A stretch of DNA of 64,000 nucleotides from NCBI RefSeq assembly GCF_033763495.1, contig NZ_JANRKL010000035.1, forward strand, positions 62,001-126,000, read 5' to 3'. Positions 16,259 to 26,900 of the stretch are shown in pieces. Source of the stretch: Haliscomenobacter sp033763495. Lineage in GTDB: Bacteria; Bacteroidota; Bacteroidia; Chitinophagales; Saprospiraceae. The notes beneath the pieces are model-generated. The model had not been told where the DNA came from. It made no database searches and was given only the letters and a program-made list of their open reading frames with translations. Both the position numbers and the translations under genes were made by a program. Numbering within the stretch: the stretch's first letter is position 1; each line of letters starts with the position of its first letter.

Positions 16259-17137
16259 TTACGGCAGCAAACCCTGTAATTTTAGCCAATCTCCGAACCG
16301 CTCGTACCAGGTATCGGTAGGAATGCCTTGTTTGCGCATTCCAAATCCGTGCCCTCCTTTTTCGTAGATGTGCAACTCAGCAGGTTGTTTGGCGTCGAAC
16401 CATTTTTTGAAAATGTTGATGGAATGGGGCATAAAACCCAATTGGTCGTCAGCCGCAACGGCTACAAAAATTGGTGTTTTGGCTTTGGGAACTTCCGAAC
16501 CCAGAATCGCATTTTCGTAGGCGTAAATGGGGGCAACGAAGTTGGGGCGAGTTTCATCTGTAGCTGTATATACTACCGACATGGTCAAGGTGCCTCCTGC
16601 TGAAAAGCCCATGAACCCAATGCGTTCGGGGTTGATGTTCATTTCTTTGGCATGCTCCCGAACATACTTGACAGCAGCTTGCCCATCAGCAGTAGCCAAA
16701 GGGATAATTGGGGCATTTTCTTCATCCAATTTTTTAAAATCGCCCATTTTTCCCATCAATTCCCGGACCGGATCATCCGTGAAACTGCGGGCTACCCGGT
16801 ATTTTAGTACAAAAGCAGCAATCCCCTTGCTGTTGAGCCACTTGGCTACATCAACACCTTCACTATTGATGCTCAAAGTATGAAAAGCTCCACCAGGTGC
16901 AACGATAATGGCAGTGCCATTGGCATTTTGTGGAGAGGGGAGATAGGCGGTGATGGAGGGTTGCACCACGTTGTACACGACCTCGGAGTTGAACATGTTT
17001 TTACTGCTCGTTTGTTCGCTCCAGGTCCAGTTTTCAGAGCCCTTTGGTTTGCCTTGGTAGAGTTGAATGACTTTTTGGGCGTTCAAACTAATATTGGCTA
17101 GTGTGCATAAGGAGAGGAGGATAAGTGCTTTTTTCAT
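16259..17137 (-). CDS. Secreted alpha/beta hydrolase (carbohydrate esterase-like)
   Basis: A 292-residue exported esterase. The signal peptide (~1-20) ends in SLNAQ. An oxyanion-hole region APGGAFHTL is near 80, the nucleophile elbow GFSAGG near 177-182, a catalytic Asp candidate in ADDQLG near 231 and the His in KGGHGFG near 265. This is the BD-FAE/Aes-type fold of xylan and other sugar-ester deacetylases. The neighbouring GH78 rhamnosidase suggests de-esterification of rhamnose-containing plant glycans. Substrate inferred from context. Confidence 0.88.
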   Translation of the reverse strand: MKKALILLSLCTLANISLNAQKVIQLYQGKPKGSENWTWSEQTSSKNMFNSEVVYNVVQPSITAYLPSPQNANGTAIIVAPGGAFHTLSINSEGVDVAKWLNSKGIAAFVLKYRVARSFTDDPVRELMGKMGDFKKLDEENAPIIPLATADGQAAVKYVREHAKEMNINPERIGFMGFSAGGTLTMSVVYTATDETRPNFVAPIYAYENAILGSEVPKAKTPIFVAVAADDQLGFMPHSINIFKKWFDAKQPAELHIYEKGGHGFGMRKQGIPTDTWYERFGDWLKLQGLLP

Positions 17138-17179
17138 GCTTTTGTCTGATTTAGGTAAAACGATGTTACGCTACTTGAG

Positions 17180-17208
17180 CTCCTCGAAAGCCTAAAACTT
17201 TCGAGGAG
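17180..17208. terminator. Perfect 11-bp hairpin between rhamnosidase and esterase genes
   Basis: CTCCTCGAAAG and its complement flank a 7-nt loop. It lies between two leftward genes, 70 bp after the rhamnosidase stop and 43 bp before the esterase start, so it would attenuate or end the upstream transcript. It shares the TCGAAAG/CTTTCGA core with the hairpin at 12941. Confidence 0.55.
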
Positions 17209-17277
17209 AGGTTTTGGATTTACATGTAAGTCATTGACTTTTATTGCATTGCAATCACATACTTAAACCAGCGAGCA

Positions 17278-20200
17278 TTACTGCACTACAAACTTGTAAG
17301 TCCCAGAACCCAAAGGAATAACCACTTTATCATTGCTTACCCCCACGTCTTTCCACCCAACAAGGCTCCGACCCGACTCCTTAACTTGATTGATTTGCTT
17401 TGCTGGGAGATACAAGGTCGCCGAAGTATTAGCCGGAACAGTGCAGTTATAAACCAAGGTTCCATTTTCTATCTTCCATTCACTTTTGATGCGTCCATAC
17501 ATGGAATCAAAATAACCGCTGGCCGAAGTTATTTCACCGTTAGGATCAAGTGTAGGCTGCAGGATGAAAGATTTAAATGCAGGCACATTGAGGTCACGCT
17601 GAATGCCCAGCGAATAATGGTACATCCAGGCGGCTACCGCTCCGAAGGAATAGTGGTTGAATGAGTTCATGCTATTGTTGCCACCAAACCCGTTCTCCAC
17701 AGTGTAGCTGTTCAAGCGCTCCCAAATGGTAGAAGAGCCGTTGACCACAGAATAGAGCCAGGAGGGGTATTCTTTATTGGTCAAAAGTTTGTAGGCCAAA
17801 TCATGGGCTCCATATTGAGAAAGCGCCTCGCTGATGGCTGCGGTGCCGATAAAACCTGTCATTAAGGAGTACGCTGGTCGGGTTACCCCACTATCGTCCA
17901 CATTTTTCCGCACAATACTTGCTTTAAAATGTTCGATAATTTTGGGTCTAATGTCAATACTGAAAGTATTTAAGGCAAGCGGAATAGCATAAGAAGCCTG
18001 GGTATCCATGAGGTTGCCTTTTTCAGACTGGGTGCGGGTATCGCTTTCATTGGGTGCACCCATAAATCCAGTCTTTATGCCCGATTTTACGGTTTTACCC
18101 TCTTCGTTCAGATAAGTTTTATTGAATTTTTCTTTGATTTTAAGGCTACGCTCGTTCAATGCTACATAATCGACGTTGTTCCCTAATTCTCGCGCCATTT
18201 TAGCGAGAATGTAAAGATCGTAGGCATAATAAGCCATCCAAAAGAGGGTATTGTCATTCTTGTTGCCTTCCGGGCTCAACCAGTCTCCCAAGGGGCCTTC
18301 GTTGAGGATGCCCGTTTGGGGCTCAATTTTTGTTTCCAAAAAATCCACGTATCGCTTCATCGCAGGGTAGTGCTCCTGTAAAAGTTGAATGTCGCCATAC
18401 TGTCGGTAGGTTTCCCAGGCTACGGTGATGCCTGCACTGCCCCAAAGGGTACCACCAAAGCCACCGCCTACGGGTGCTACATCGGTAAAACGGCCATTTT
18501 CTGCTTGAATGTCCCGCATGGCCAACATGTGCCTGCGCAAAAACATGGGCGCATCGGCCAGATAGGTAGCTGCTTTTGAAAAAACAGAAATATCGCCGCT
18601 CCAGCCCATCCGCTCATTGCGCTGCGGGCAATCGGTGGGGATGGATAAGAAATTGCTGCGCAGCGACCAGGTGATGTTTTCCCAAAGTTTATTGACCAGT
18701 CGGTTGTTGGTTTCGTAAAGAGAGGACAATTTATGCACCGAACTCAGCACCAGGCCCTTTACATTTTCTACCGGGATGGCTGCATCGATTCCGGTAATTT
18801 CCAGGTATTGGTAACCGTGAAAGGTGAAACGCGGTTGAATCACTTCATCGCCTCCCTTGAGGATGTAGCGGTCCTGGGTCAAAGCGGCACGGATGTTTTC
18901 CAACATGATCATGCCTTCATTGCCTTTATAATCGGGCAATGTGGGATAGGCAATCTCGGCAAAACGCAGGTTGATCACCTGGCCTTTGCGGCCATTTTTG
19001 ATCAAAATTTTGGGGATACCCACCATGTTTTGGCCCATGTCGTAGACATACACTTTGGGCCTAACTTCTTTTACCGAACGGGCAGTTAAGGTTCTGACGA
19101 TTTTCACATTTTCGTCCATATTGCCGATCAGCTGGAAATCCTTGTAGTCAAAGGTGCTTGTTCTGCCCCGTTCAGTGAAGGTGCCGAGGTAGGCATTGCC
19201 ATCCAGTGGGACTACACTGGCTGTTTTCCAGGCCACGTCATTAAAACCTGGGCTAGTCCAACCTTGAATTGCTGCCTCTTTTCCCGCATCGTACACTTCA
19301 CCCTGGAAATAGGAGCCGTAACGGATGGGGCCATCGGTAAACAGTTTCCAGTCTTTGGAATTGGAGGTGATGATTTGTTCGCTGCCATCAACATAGGTGA
19401 TCACCATTTTGGCCAGCAGGGATTGGCGGTCGCCGAAGAAGTTCCAACTTTCGCCGCTGTAGGTGATGTTGCCACTCCACCAGCCTTCGCTCAGCCATGC
19501 ACCCAGCGCGTTCGCTTTACCTGCGATCAGGTTTGGGGTCACATCATAGGTTTGGTACTGGTGGTGTTTGTTGTATTGGGTCAATCCTGGATTGAAGTAC
19601 TCCTCACTGACTCTTTTTCCATTGAGGTAAACTTCGTAAATGCCCCGGGCGGTGACGTACAAACGGGCTTTTTTGATGTTGCTTTTGGTTTGAAAAGCCG
19701 TTCTCAACATCGGGGTAGCGTTACGGGAAGCATCGGCAGTGATCAATTGTTGCCCTGAAAATCGATAGGCTCCGTTCTCTTTTGGGACATTTTTTAGCAG
19801 TTGATTGTTGCTGTCTTCAAAAACCACATTGCTGGGGAAGCGGAAGTTTTTTACGCTTAAATCCGAGAAATAGGCAGTTTGACCGGCTTCCGTTTTAAAA
19901 CCCATATCGGCCAGCATGGGGAAGCTGATGAAGTTGTTGCCAGAACCAACTGGATTCAAATTCAGGCCACGAGAAGCAAAGGCTGATGTTGGAGCTGGCC
20001 CGGGCAGCGCCAATTTGTGGGCATTGTCGATTCCATCGACAAAAAACTCAAACAAACCAAAGTTGCACTCTGCATAAATCTGGTGTTTGTTGTACTTGTT
20101 TTGCTGGTTGATGATGTTTTGTGGGATGTCGAGGGATTGAAAAGGCACATCGGCCTTGTCGTTATTGGTATAACCTACCCGAAAAATATTGAGTTTGGCT

Positions 20201-20853
20201 TTCGATTCGGGGCTGTCATTGAGGCTGGAGATGTCCAGTTCAAGGGCGACATAGCTCTCGTTTTTGCCCTTTTCGACCCCCATCAAATTGAGGTAGCGGT
20301 TGGCCAGGCGGGTATCATTGGCGCCAAAGACGAAGGCTCCTTTGTTTGAGCCCGTATTTTTATCCAATTGAATGGCAAAACTGAATTTAAAAACGGATAA
20401 GTAGTGGGGGTAAAAGACGTCATCTGCTGCACCTCCGCCAATCCATTGGGCACCCGACCAGGCATTTTCGGAGGGGTCCATCAGACCCGTTTCAAACCAG
20501 GAAGAGGACTTGCTCTGTTTCCCCAGGTTGTCCCAAACGGTAAGCTCCCAGGTGTAGCGAGTACTGGGTTGTAAGGCTTCTCCAGCGTATTGGATCGCAT
20601 GGGCTTGATCTGAATTGACTTTGCCGGAATCCCAAATCTTCAGACCTTTTTCATTTTTGACCGCAATTTGGTAAGCGTTTTGGGACACCCCACGGCTGGT
20701 GCCAGGGGCTGTCATTTGCCAGGAAAACTGAGGCGTGGTGATGTCTGTTCCCAGTGGGGTGGTGCGGTAGTTGGTTTTGAGGTTGGTCAAAGTGACCTGG
20801 GCGGTTGCCCCTATGCTTACTAAGATGAAGAGGGCAAGGAGTGCGTGTTTCAT
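17278..20853 (-). CDS. Alpha-L-rhamnosidase, glycoside hydrolase family 78
   Basis: A 1191-residue secreted rhamnosidase (signal peptide ~1-19), longer than the usual ~900. An N-terminal Ig-like domain (~20-130) is followed by an insertion at ~140-345 that resembles a concanavalin/laminin-G-like sheet (FEFFVDGIDNAH, VALELDISS). Then come the Bac_rhamnosid beta domains (VTARGIYEVYLNGKRVSEEYFNPG near 400), the (alpha/alpha)6 catalytic domain with TDCPQRNERMGWSGD near 735-750 and the TTIWERL segment near 1042, whose Glu serves as the catalytic base in the family. It removes terminal rhamnose from plant or algal polysaccharides and glycosides. No SusC/SusD pair is in the window. Confidence 0.93.
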   Translation of the reverse strand: MKHALLALFILVSIGATAQVTLTNLKTNYRTTPLGTDITTPQFSWQMTAPGTSRGVSQNAYQIAVKNEKGLKIWDSGKVNSDQAHAIQYAGEALQPSTRYTWELTVWDNLGKQSKSSSWFETGLMDPSENAWSGAQWIGGGAADDVFYPHYLSVFKFSFAIQLDKNTGSNKGAFVFGANDTRLANRYLNLMGVEKGKNESYVALELDISSLNDSPESKAKLNIFRVGYTNNDKADVPFQSLDIPQNIINQQNKYNKHQIYAECNFGLFEFFVDGIDNAHKLALPGPAPTSAFASRGLNLNPVGSGNNFISFPMLADMGFKTEAGQTAYFSDLSVKNFRFPSNVVFEDSNNQLLKNVPKENGAYRFSGQQLITADASRNATPMLRTAFQTKSNIKKARLYVTARGIYEVYLNGKRVSEEYFNPGLTQYNKHHQYQTYDVTPNLIAGKANALGAWLSEGWWSGNITYSGESWNFFGDRQSLLAKMVITYVDGSEQIITSNSKDWKLFTDGPIRYGSYFQGEVYDAGKEAAIQGWTSPGFNDVAWKTASVVPLDGNAYLGTFTERGRTSTFDYKDFQLIGNMDENVKIVRTLTARSVKEVRPKVYVYDMGQNMVGIPKILIKNGRKGQVINLRFAEIAYPTLPDYKGNEGMIMLENIRAALTQDRYILKGGDEVIQPRFTFHGYQYLEITGIDAAIPVENVKGLVLSSVHKLSSLYETNNRLVNKLWENITWSLRSNFLSIPTDCPQRNERMGWSGDISVFSKAATYLADAPMFLRRHMLAMRDIQAENGRFTDVAPVGGGFGGTLWGSAGITVAWETYRQYGDIQLLQEHYPAMKRYVDFLETKIEPQTGILNEGPLGDWLSPEGNKNDNTLFWMAYYAYDLYILAKMARELGNNVDYVALNERSLKIKEKFNKTYLNEEGKTVKSGIKTGFMGAPNESDTRTQSEKGNLMDTQASYAIPLALNTFSIDIRPKIIEHFKASIVRKNVDDSGVTRPAYSLMTGFIGTAAISEALSQYGAHDLAYKLLTNKEYPSWLYSVVNGSSTIWERLNSYTVENGFGGNNSMNSFNHYSFGAVAAWMYHYSLGIQRDLNVPAFKSFILQPTLDPNGEITSASGYFDSMYGRIKSEWKIENGTLVYNCTVPANTSATLYLPAKQINQVKESGRSLVGWKDVGVSNDKVVIPLGSGTYKFVVQ

Positions 20854-20940
20854 GCTTGCGGTAGGTTGTGGTTGAATAAGGTGTCCTGATATTGGTGGTA
20901 AGATAGGGGATAAATTTGATTTGGGAAAAAAAGCTGAACC

Positions 20941-21987
20941 TTACTCCAACTCCAATTCCAACTTCGCCACAAACTCATCTCCAGTACTAATCGTATTAAA
21001 ATAGAACTTACCCGCATACAACAAATCCAGCCTTTTTTGCAAATTGACCAAACCAATTCCACTGGCGATAGATGGCTCGCTTGGCAGGGTAGTAGCCGTA
21101 CCAATGGTATTCTGCAAAGATACCAGCAACTTTCCGTTTTGGACTTTAATTTTTCCATGCACAGCATAGTGCCCGCTGCGGTTGCGGCCCACGTGTTTAA
21201 AGCTGTTTTCCAGCAATGGCAGTAGCAACAAGGGGGCAATGGTCAAATTGGCGTCAGGCATGTCCAATTGTAGAGAGATGTCCATTTCTTCGCCAAAGCG
21301 CCATTGTTGGAGTTGGAAATAGTTGTTTAGGTGTTGGAGTTCTTTTTGCAAACTCACGGCTGGGCCAATCCCTTCATAGAGCACATAGCGCAAATTTTCG
21401 GACAGTTTGAGGATGGCTTCCGAAGTTTTGGGGTTTTCCTCCAGGGCCAGGCTATAGAGGCTATTGAGGTTGTTAAATAGAAAATGAGGGTCAAGCTGTG
21501 CCTTGAGCGCATCGAGTTCGGCCTGCGTTTTTTGCTTTTCGAGCTGCTGGATTTTTTGCTTTTGTTCTTGCTCCCGAAACCAACCACTGGACAAATTCAG
21601 CAAGGTGCTGAGAAGCCAAAAAACGCTGAGAAAGAGCAAAATCTGGAGGGGCTGATAATAGGAAATGAAGTAATAACCTGGAAAAATAAAGTCAACCAGG
21701 TACTCCATGATCAAAAAATACCCGGCGACTCCACTACACAATACCAAAAGGGTAAACAGGAGGAATCTCCAATATTGACCATTGGGGAGTAGGCGGTCAA
21801 TCAAAAAAATGTTCCAATACACTACCCAGGTTGCTGGGCACAAAAACAGAAAGGTGTAGTAAAAATCGGTGCGGCTTGGAATGTTGTTGTATGCGGTGAG
21901 GCGGTAAATGACAAATCCGGCCACTGCCCAAAACAAGAGGTGTTGGAAGAACTGATTTTGGGCAATGGCCAGGATTGTTTTTTTCAT
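20941..21987 (-). CDS. LytS/YehU-type sensor histidine kinase
   Basis: A 348-residue kinase with four membrane helices in residues ~12-135, a coiled coil (~140-160, EQEQKQKIQQLEKQKTQAEL) and the His_kinase domain with the phospho-acceptor motif QLDPHFLFNN near 163-172. The C-terminal ATPase part has LLPLLENSFKH (N box) and GIGLVNLQKRL. These kinases normally signal to a LytTR response regulator, but none is next to it. Its start overlaps the upstream lipoprotein stop by 4 bp (ATGA), so both are co-translated. Confidence 0.92.
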   Translation of the reverse strand: MKKTILAIAQNQFFQHLLFWAVAGFVIYRLTAYNNIPSRTDFYYTFLFLCPATWVVYWNIFLIDRLLPNGQYWRFLLFTLLVLCSGVAGYFLIMEYLVDFIFPGYYFISYYQPLQILLFLSVFWLLSTLLNLSSGWFREQEQKQKIQQLEKQKTQAELDALKAQLDPHFLFNNLNSLYSLALEENPKTSEAILKLSENLRYVLYEGIGPAVSLQKELQHLNNYFQLQQWRFGEEMDISLQLDMPDANLTIAPLLLLPLLENSFKHVGRNRSGHYAVHGKIKVQNGKLLVSLQNTIGTATTLPSEPSIASGIGLVNLQKRLDLLYAGKFYFNTISTGDEFVAKLELELE

Positions 21988-22625
21988 TTTTTAACATATT
22001 TGCTCAGCACTTTGGGCTCGTCGTCTTTAAATAGTTGGGGATCACCACCGTATTTTTTTAAAAAAGCTTGCAACTCATTGCTTGAGGCTGTCAAAACGGT
22101 AAAAGAATCTTCTACTTTCTCGTGTTTGATACGGATTTTACGTTGTTTGAACAACTCTTCCATGTACTCATCGTTGAAAGGATAAACATAGATTTTTTCT
22201 CCCTTGAAAACAAGCTTGTAAAAATTGTGTCCAGGAATGTTGTGGGAAAGGTGCGCAACGTTATCCTTATTGTTGAACAGATTTATTCCTTTCTTTTTAT
22301 TATTGTCCTCCTCTTTTTTTACTCTGGCCTCCTCCTCGTCGCTGACAGCTTCTTTGCTCAATTGCACATCCAGGAAATAATGCGCTCCAATTTTGACCAT
22401 GCCCGTTGCATAAATTGCATGATAATTCCCCGATCGGCAACGCAACTCGTACATTTTTGAATCGTCTACTTTACTGAATTTCCAGTACATGCCCTCTTTG
22501 TCCTTCCAAGTGGCGAGCAATTCCTTCTTCTGAACCAGCGTCTCATTGGTGTACAAAGGATACAATGAGGTGATACAGGATTGCATCAGTAATAAAAGCA
22601 AGGCTACAAACAAAATCTTTTTCAT
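21984..22625 (-). CDS. Lipoprotein of unknown function upstream of the LytS kinase
   Basis: A 213-residue protein with a lipoprotein signal peptide (MKKILFVALLLLLMQSC; lipobox Cys at ~17). The mature part starts SLYPLYTNETLV, a motif I have seen only in uncharacterised Bacteroidota lipoproteins, and has a charged stretch EEEARVKKEEDNNKKK in the middle. I do not recognise a domain. It overlaps the kinase gene by 4 bp, so a sensory partnership is plausible: an envelope lipoprotein influencing a membrane kinase. Confidence 0.8.
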   Translation of the reverse strand: MKKILFVALLLLLMQSCITSLYPLYTNETLVQKKELLATWKDKEGMYWKFSKVDDSKMYELRCRSGNYHAIYATGMVKIGAHYFLDVQLSKEAVSDEEEARVKKEEDNNKKKGINLFNNKDNVAHLSHNIPGHNFYKLVFKGEKIYVYPFNDEYMEELFKQRKIRIKHEKVEDSFTVLTASSNELQAFLKKYGGDPQLFKDDEPKVLSKYVKK

Positions 22626-22743
22626 GGTGTTCTTGGTTTTTATCCGCGCAGGCGGCTGATTTCTGATACAAGGTTACTGGGAAAAAAATTCTCGAATTGG
22701 AATAGTCGGTCAAAGGCGTGGGAAAGTAGGTGAATGGAAAGTT

Positions 22744-22822
22744 GCGCTTCGACTACGCTCAGCAACCGGCGCTTCGACTACGCATAGTGACCAACCGCTG
22801 GGCGTAGCCGTAGCGTAGATTA
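22744..22822. repeat. Short direct and inverted repeats with GCGCTTCGACTACGC
   Basis: GCGCTTCGACTACGC occurs at 22744-22758 and 22769-22783, a 25-bp period, followed by the partly inverted GGCGTAGCCGTAGCG at 22801-22815. It lies in the divergent gap between the lipoprotein and the membrane protein gene. It looks like a dispersed intergenic repeat rather than an operator. Confidence 0.7.
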
Positions 22823-22839
22823 TTAAACTTTTTTTAGCT

Positions 22840-23724
22840 TTGCTGCTCAAAAAACTAATCTTGCGCTACCCATCAATTCAATGGTTTAACCCAAAATATT
22901 TCACCTCTACGGTGCTGTTACAAACTGCAGCCTGCGGCCTGTTGTTGGGACGAGCCTGGCAACACCTTTTTTGGGACGCTCCTTACCGTGAATTTTTGTG
23001 GGATGAATATTGGATGAAAGACTTTGTCTCGCTGATTTTGGGGTTGAGTTGGTCTGAATACGTAGGCAATCCGCTCTATGATGAACGAATCCAGCTTTTT
23101 TCAAAAGGATTGGGATATTTTTATTTGTTGGCTGCAGGGGCGGCAGTAGGCATCAAATGGTTTCCCCGCCTAGCTCGAACTATCTTAAGTGCTGCAAGTG
23201 GGACATTATTGATATTGGCATTGATTGTCTGGAAAGAGCAAGGTTGGCAAATCGGGCAATTGCTGGAGCAAAGTTTGCAGTGGGCTACGCCTTTATTGTT
23301 GGTGGCAAACAATAAGAGCACAATTCCGAAGCAATGGGTTCTTTTGGGGGCAAGAGTAATCATTTCATGCACTTTTATCGGACATGGTATGTATGCCCTG
23401 GGTTATTACCCGATACCTGGCAATTTTTTGGAAATGACCATGCGTTCCTTGAGTATTGGAGAATACCCAGCCCGGCAATTTTTGTTGCTGATTGGTGTAT
23501 TGGATGTATTGGCAGCGTTGGGAGTGCTTAGACCTAAAAGATTGAAAACCGCTATTTTTGCTTACCTGATTGCCTGGGGTTTGTTGACTTCCTTGGCGCG
23601 TGTATGGGGTTATTTCAGCTTAGAATTTATTGAAAACTGGCTGCAAATGTGGTTGTATGAGCTGTTTATTCGCTTCCCTCATTTTATGGTTCCCTGGTTT
23701 TTATGGCTGGAAGAGAAAAAATAA
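22840..23724 (+). CDS. Polytopic membrane protein of unknown function
   Basis: A 294-residue hydrophobic protein with roughly six to seven membrane helices (e.g. VLLQTAACGLLLG ~27-40, YFYLLAAGAAVGI ~92-105, ILSAASGTLLILALIVW ~115-131, FLLLIGVLDVLAALGVL ~213-230). The central segment ARVIISCTFIGHGMYALGYY is faintly reminiscent of DoxX-like proteins, but I do not claim membership. It starts at TTG 22840, as no ATG is available close to the frame's beginning; the true start is uncertain. No partner gene. Confidence 0.7.
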   Translation: MLLKKLILRYPSIQWFNPKYFTSTVLLQTAACGLLLGRAWQHLFWDAPYREFLWDEYWMKDFVSLILGLSWSEYVGNPLYDERIQLFSKGLGYFYLLAAGAAVGIKWFPRLARTILSAASGTLLILALIVWKEQGWQIGQLLEQSLQWATPLLLVANNKSTIPKQWVLLGARVIISCTFIGHGMYALGYYPIPGNFLEMTMRSLSIGEYPARQFLLLIGVLDVLAALGVLRPKRLKTAIFAYLIAWGLLTSLARVWGYFSLEFIENWLQMWLYELFIRFPHFMVPWFLWLEEKK

Positions 23725-23947
23725 AATGAGAAAAATGTTAAACTTGTAGACTGATATTATTTTTTTTTTTTACTTTTGGAGCACTTCAAAGCGTAAAAAC
23801 TGAAATGACTTTTAAGCAGCGTTATAGTTTTTTTTTTCGGTATTACTCCATTCCTTGAAAATTCACAAAACTTAATCACTTATCATTATTTGGAATTGCT
23901 TGTGCTTTTTCCTCCCGATCTATTATTGTAATAAATACCTCAATAAT

Positions 23948-26900
23948 ATGAAACTGTACGGTACTACTGGTTTACCCATGAATTTTATTGGGTTTTTGGT
24001 TGTTTTTTTGTTATCAGGGCTAAGTGCTCCAATGCTTGCACAACCCTGGTCGAAAGGAATGCTTATTTCTACCCCCCAAAGGTATGGGGTATTGCGCAAC
24101 AATGCCGAGCAATACTTTAAAACCAAAGGAACTTCAAAGGGGTCGGGTTATAAACCCTACAAGCGTTGGGACAATTACTGGGGCTCAAGAACAAATGCCG
24201 AAGGAGCATTCCCTCCAGCGAATGTTCGTCAGGATGAGTGGAACAGGTACATCGCTCAGGCTGCCATAGCACCTGGAATTGGGGGGTCAAGCTGGACTAG
24301 TTTAGGCCCAAATTCTTCAACTGGCGGGTACGCAGGGATCGGAAGAATCAACCGGGTTGCGTTTCACCCCACTGATGTTAATACCTTTTTTGCCTGTACC
24401 GCAGGAGGAGGTTTGTGGAAAACCAGCAATGGTGGAAGTTCCTGGGCCAATCTCACGAATAGCTTGAGCCGTTTGGGAACCAGTGACTTAGTAGTGGATG
24501 CCAGTAATCCCAATATTCTTTATTTGGCCACTGGGGATTGTGATGCTGGCGATACCCCCTCTATTGGTGTACTTAAATCTACCGATGGGGGCGCGAGCTG
24601 GAATCCTACTGGTCTAACTTTCAACGATGGTCAATACGTTTACATTTATCGCCTTATTCGCCATTCGAGTAATGCAAACATTCTACTTGCGGCAACCAGC
24701 CAGGGAATCTATAGAACGACCAATGCAGGCCAAAGTTGGAACTTAACTTTGAGTAGTAGTTGGATTTTTGATTTGGAGCAAAAACCAGGCGCACCTACCA
24801 CTTATTTTGCTGGTGGCTATGACACCCAAGCTAGGATATACATTTCTACAGACGAAGGTTCTACCTGGACCGTGCGGTCGACCATTACCAATGCCTGGCG
24901 TACTGCCATCGCTGTAACCCCCGCAAACCCTAATTTTGTAGGTGTTTTGGCAGAAAAGTACTCCGATGATTCTTTTTTAGGCTTTTATTCATCGAGTGAT
25001 GGTGGATTGAACTATACTTTGCGTTCCAGTACTCCAAACATCTTAGGTTGGGAAAGCAACGGAAGTGGTGGTTCAGGTCAAGGATGGTACGACTTGTCAT
25101 TAGCTATTGATCCTACCAATGCCAACACCATCTATGTTGGGGGAATCAATACCTGGAAATCCACCAATGGAGGTACTAACTGGACAATCAACACTATGTG
25201 GTATCCCGAAAGCCAGTCTGTGCCAACCGTACATGCGGATAAACACGATTTGGCTTTTCAAAACAACAGCAGTTTGTTTCAGTGCAACGACGGCGGAATT
25301 TATAAAACCACCAACGGTGGGTCAAGCTGGACTGATCTTTCAAATGGGATGACCATCAGTCAAATGTACCGCATTGGAGTTTCCCAAGCTGATGCCAAAA
25401 TTATTGCTGGATTGCAGGACAATGGCACCAAATTGCGCAGTACAACTGGAACTTGGACGGACGTGATTGGAGGTGATGGAATGGATTGTGCTATTAACCC
25501 CAGCAATGCAAACGTTTTGTACGGAGAATACCAATCGGGTGGCCTTCAGCGCTCTACTAACGGTGGAACCAGCTGGACTGAAATTATTCCTGAGAATGGC
25601 AGTGCAATTGGAGCCTGGATCTCACCAATAGTAATTGATCCAAATAACAATCAAACCCTTTACTTTGGCACCAATCGGGCGGTTTATAAATCTACCAACC
25701 AAGGTACAGCTTGGACCAAGATCACCAATACCTTGACCCTGGCCAATGACGTTAATCACATTGCAGTGGCCGCCTCGAATTCCAACTACATCTATTTTGT
25801 CACCGGTACAAACAATGTGAAAGAAATTTACCGAACGACAAATGGTGGAACGAGTTGGACCAAAATGACAACTCCAATTAGTGACCGCGTTTCCTGGTTG
25901 AGTGTCAACCCTACGGATCCGAACCTTATTTACATCACTTTTGCTAATTATTCTTCTGGTAATAAGGTTTTTCGTTCCAGCGATGGGGGCAGCACCTGGA
26001 CCAATATAAGTGGGACCTTACCCAATTTGCCCGCCAACTGTATCGTCTATCAAACTGGCAGCAATGGTGCACTTTACCTTGGAATGGATGCCGGGATTTT
26101 TTACCGGGACAATTCGATGAGCGATTGGTCTTTGTTTAATTCAGACCTTCCCAATGTGGAAATTTTTGAATTGGAGATCAAATACAATACCAACAAAATC
26201 CTGGCTGCAACTTATGGCCGTGGGTTATGGGAATCTCCATTGTATTCTGTTCAGGGTCCATTGTTGACCGTGTCGCCAGCAACACAAAGTGTCGCCTCCA
26301 CAGCTGGGAACTTTGCTGCGACAGTAACTTCAAGTGCGGCTTGGAGTGTTAGCTCAAATGCTAGTTGGCTAACAGCTAGCTCAAATGCAGGTTCAGGCAA
26401 TGCGAGTGTTACCGTAAGCCATACAGCCAATACAGGAGCACAACGAACTGGAATCCTTACGTTTACGAGTTCCGGGCTTTCTCAGACAATCACGGTAACT
26501 CAGGCAACAGCACCTAGCCTTAGCGTAACACCTACGAGCCAATCTGTTTCTACTCAGGCTGGAAGTGCCAATATTAGCGTTACCTCCAATGTGGCTTGGA
26601 GTGTAAGTTCTAATGCAGCTTGGCTTACCATTAGCCCAAATTCTGGAAGCAATAATGGGACGGTTGTAGCGAATTTTTCTGCTAACACAGGCGCGGCCCG
26701 CACTGGAACTTTGACGTTTACCGGCGGGGGCATTACGCGTACCGCTACAATCGCCCAGGCAGCATCTGCCTCGTTGAGTGTAACACCAACAACCCAATCA
26801 GTTGCCAAGACATCAGGCAGTTTCAGTATTACAGTTAGTTCCAATGTTTCTTGGACAGTAAGTTCTAATGCAGCATGGTTGAAAACCAGCGCCAGCTCTG

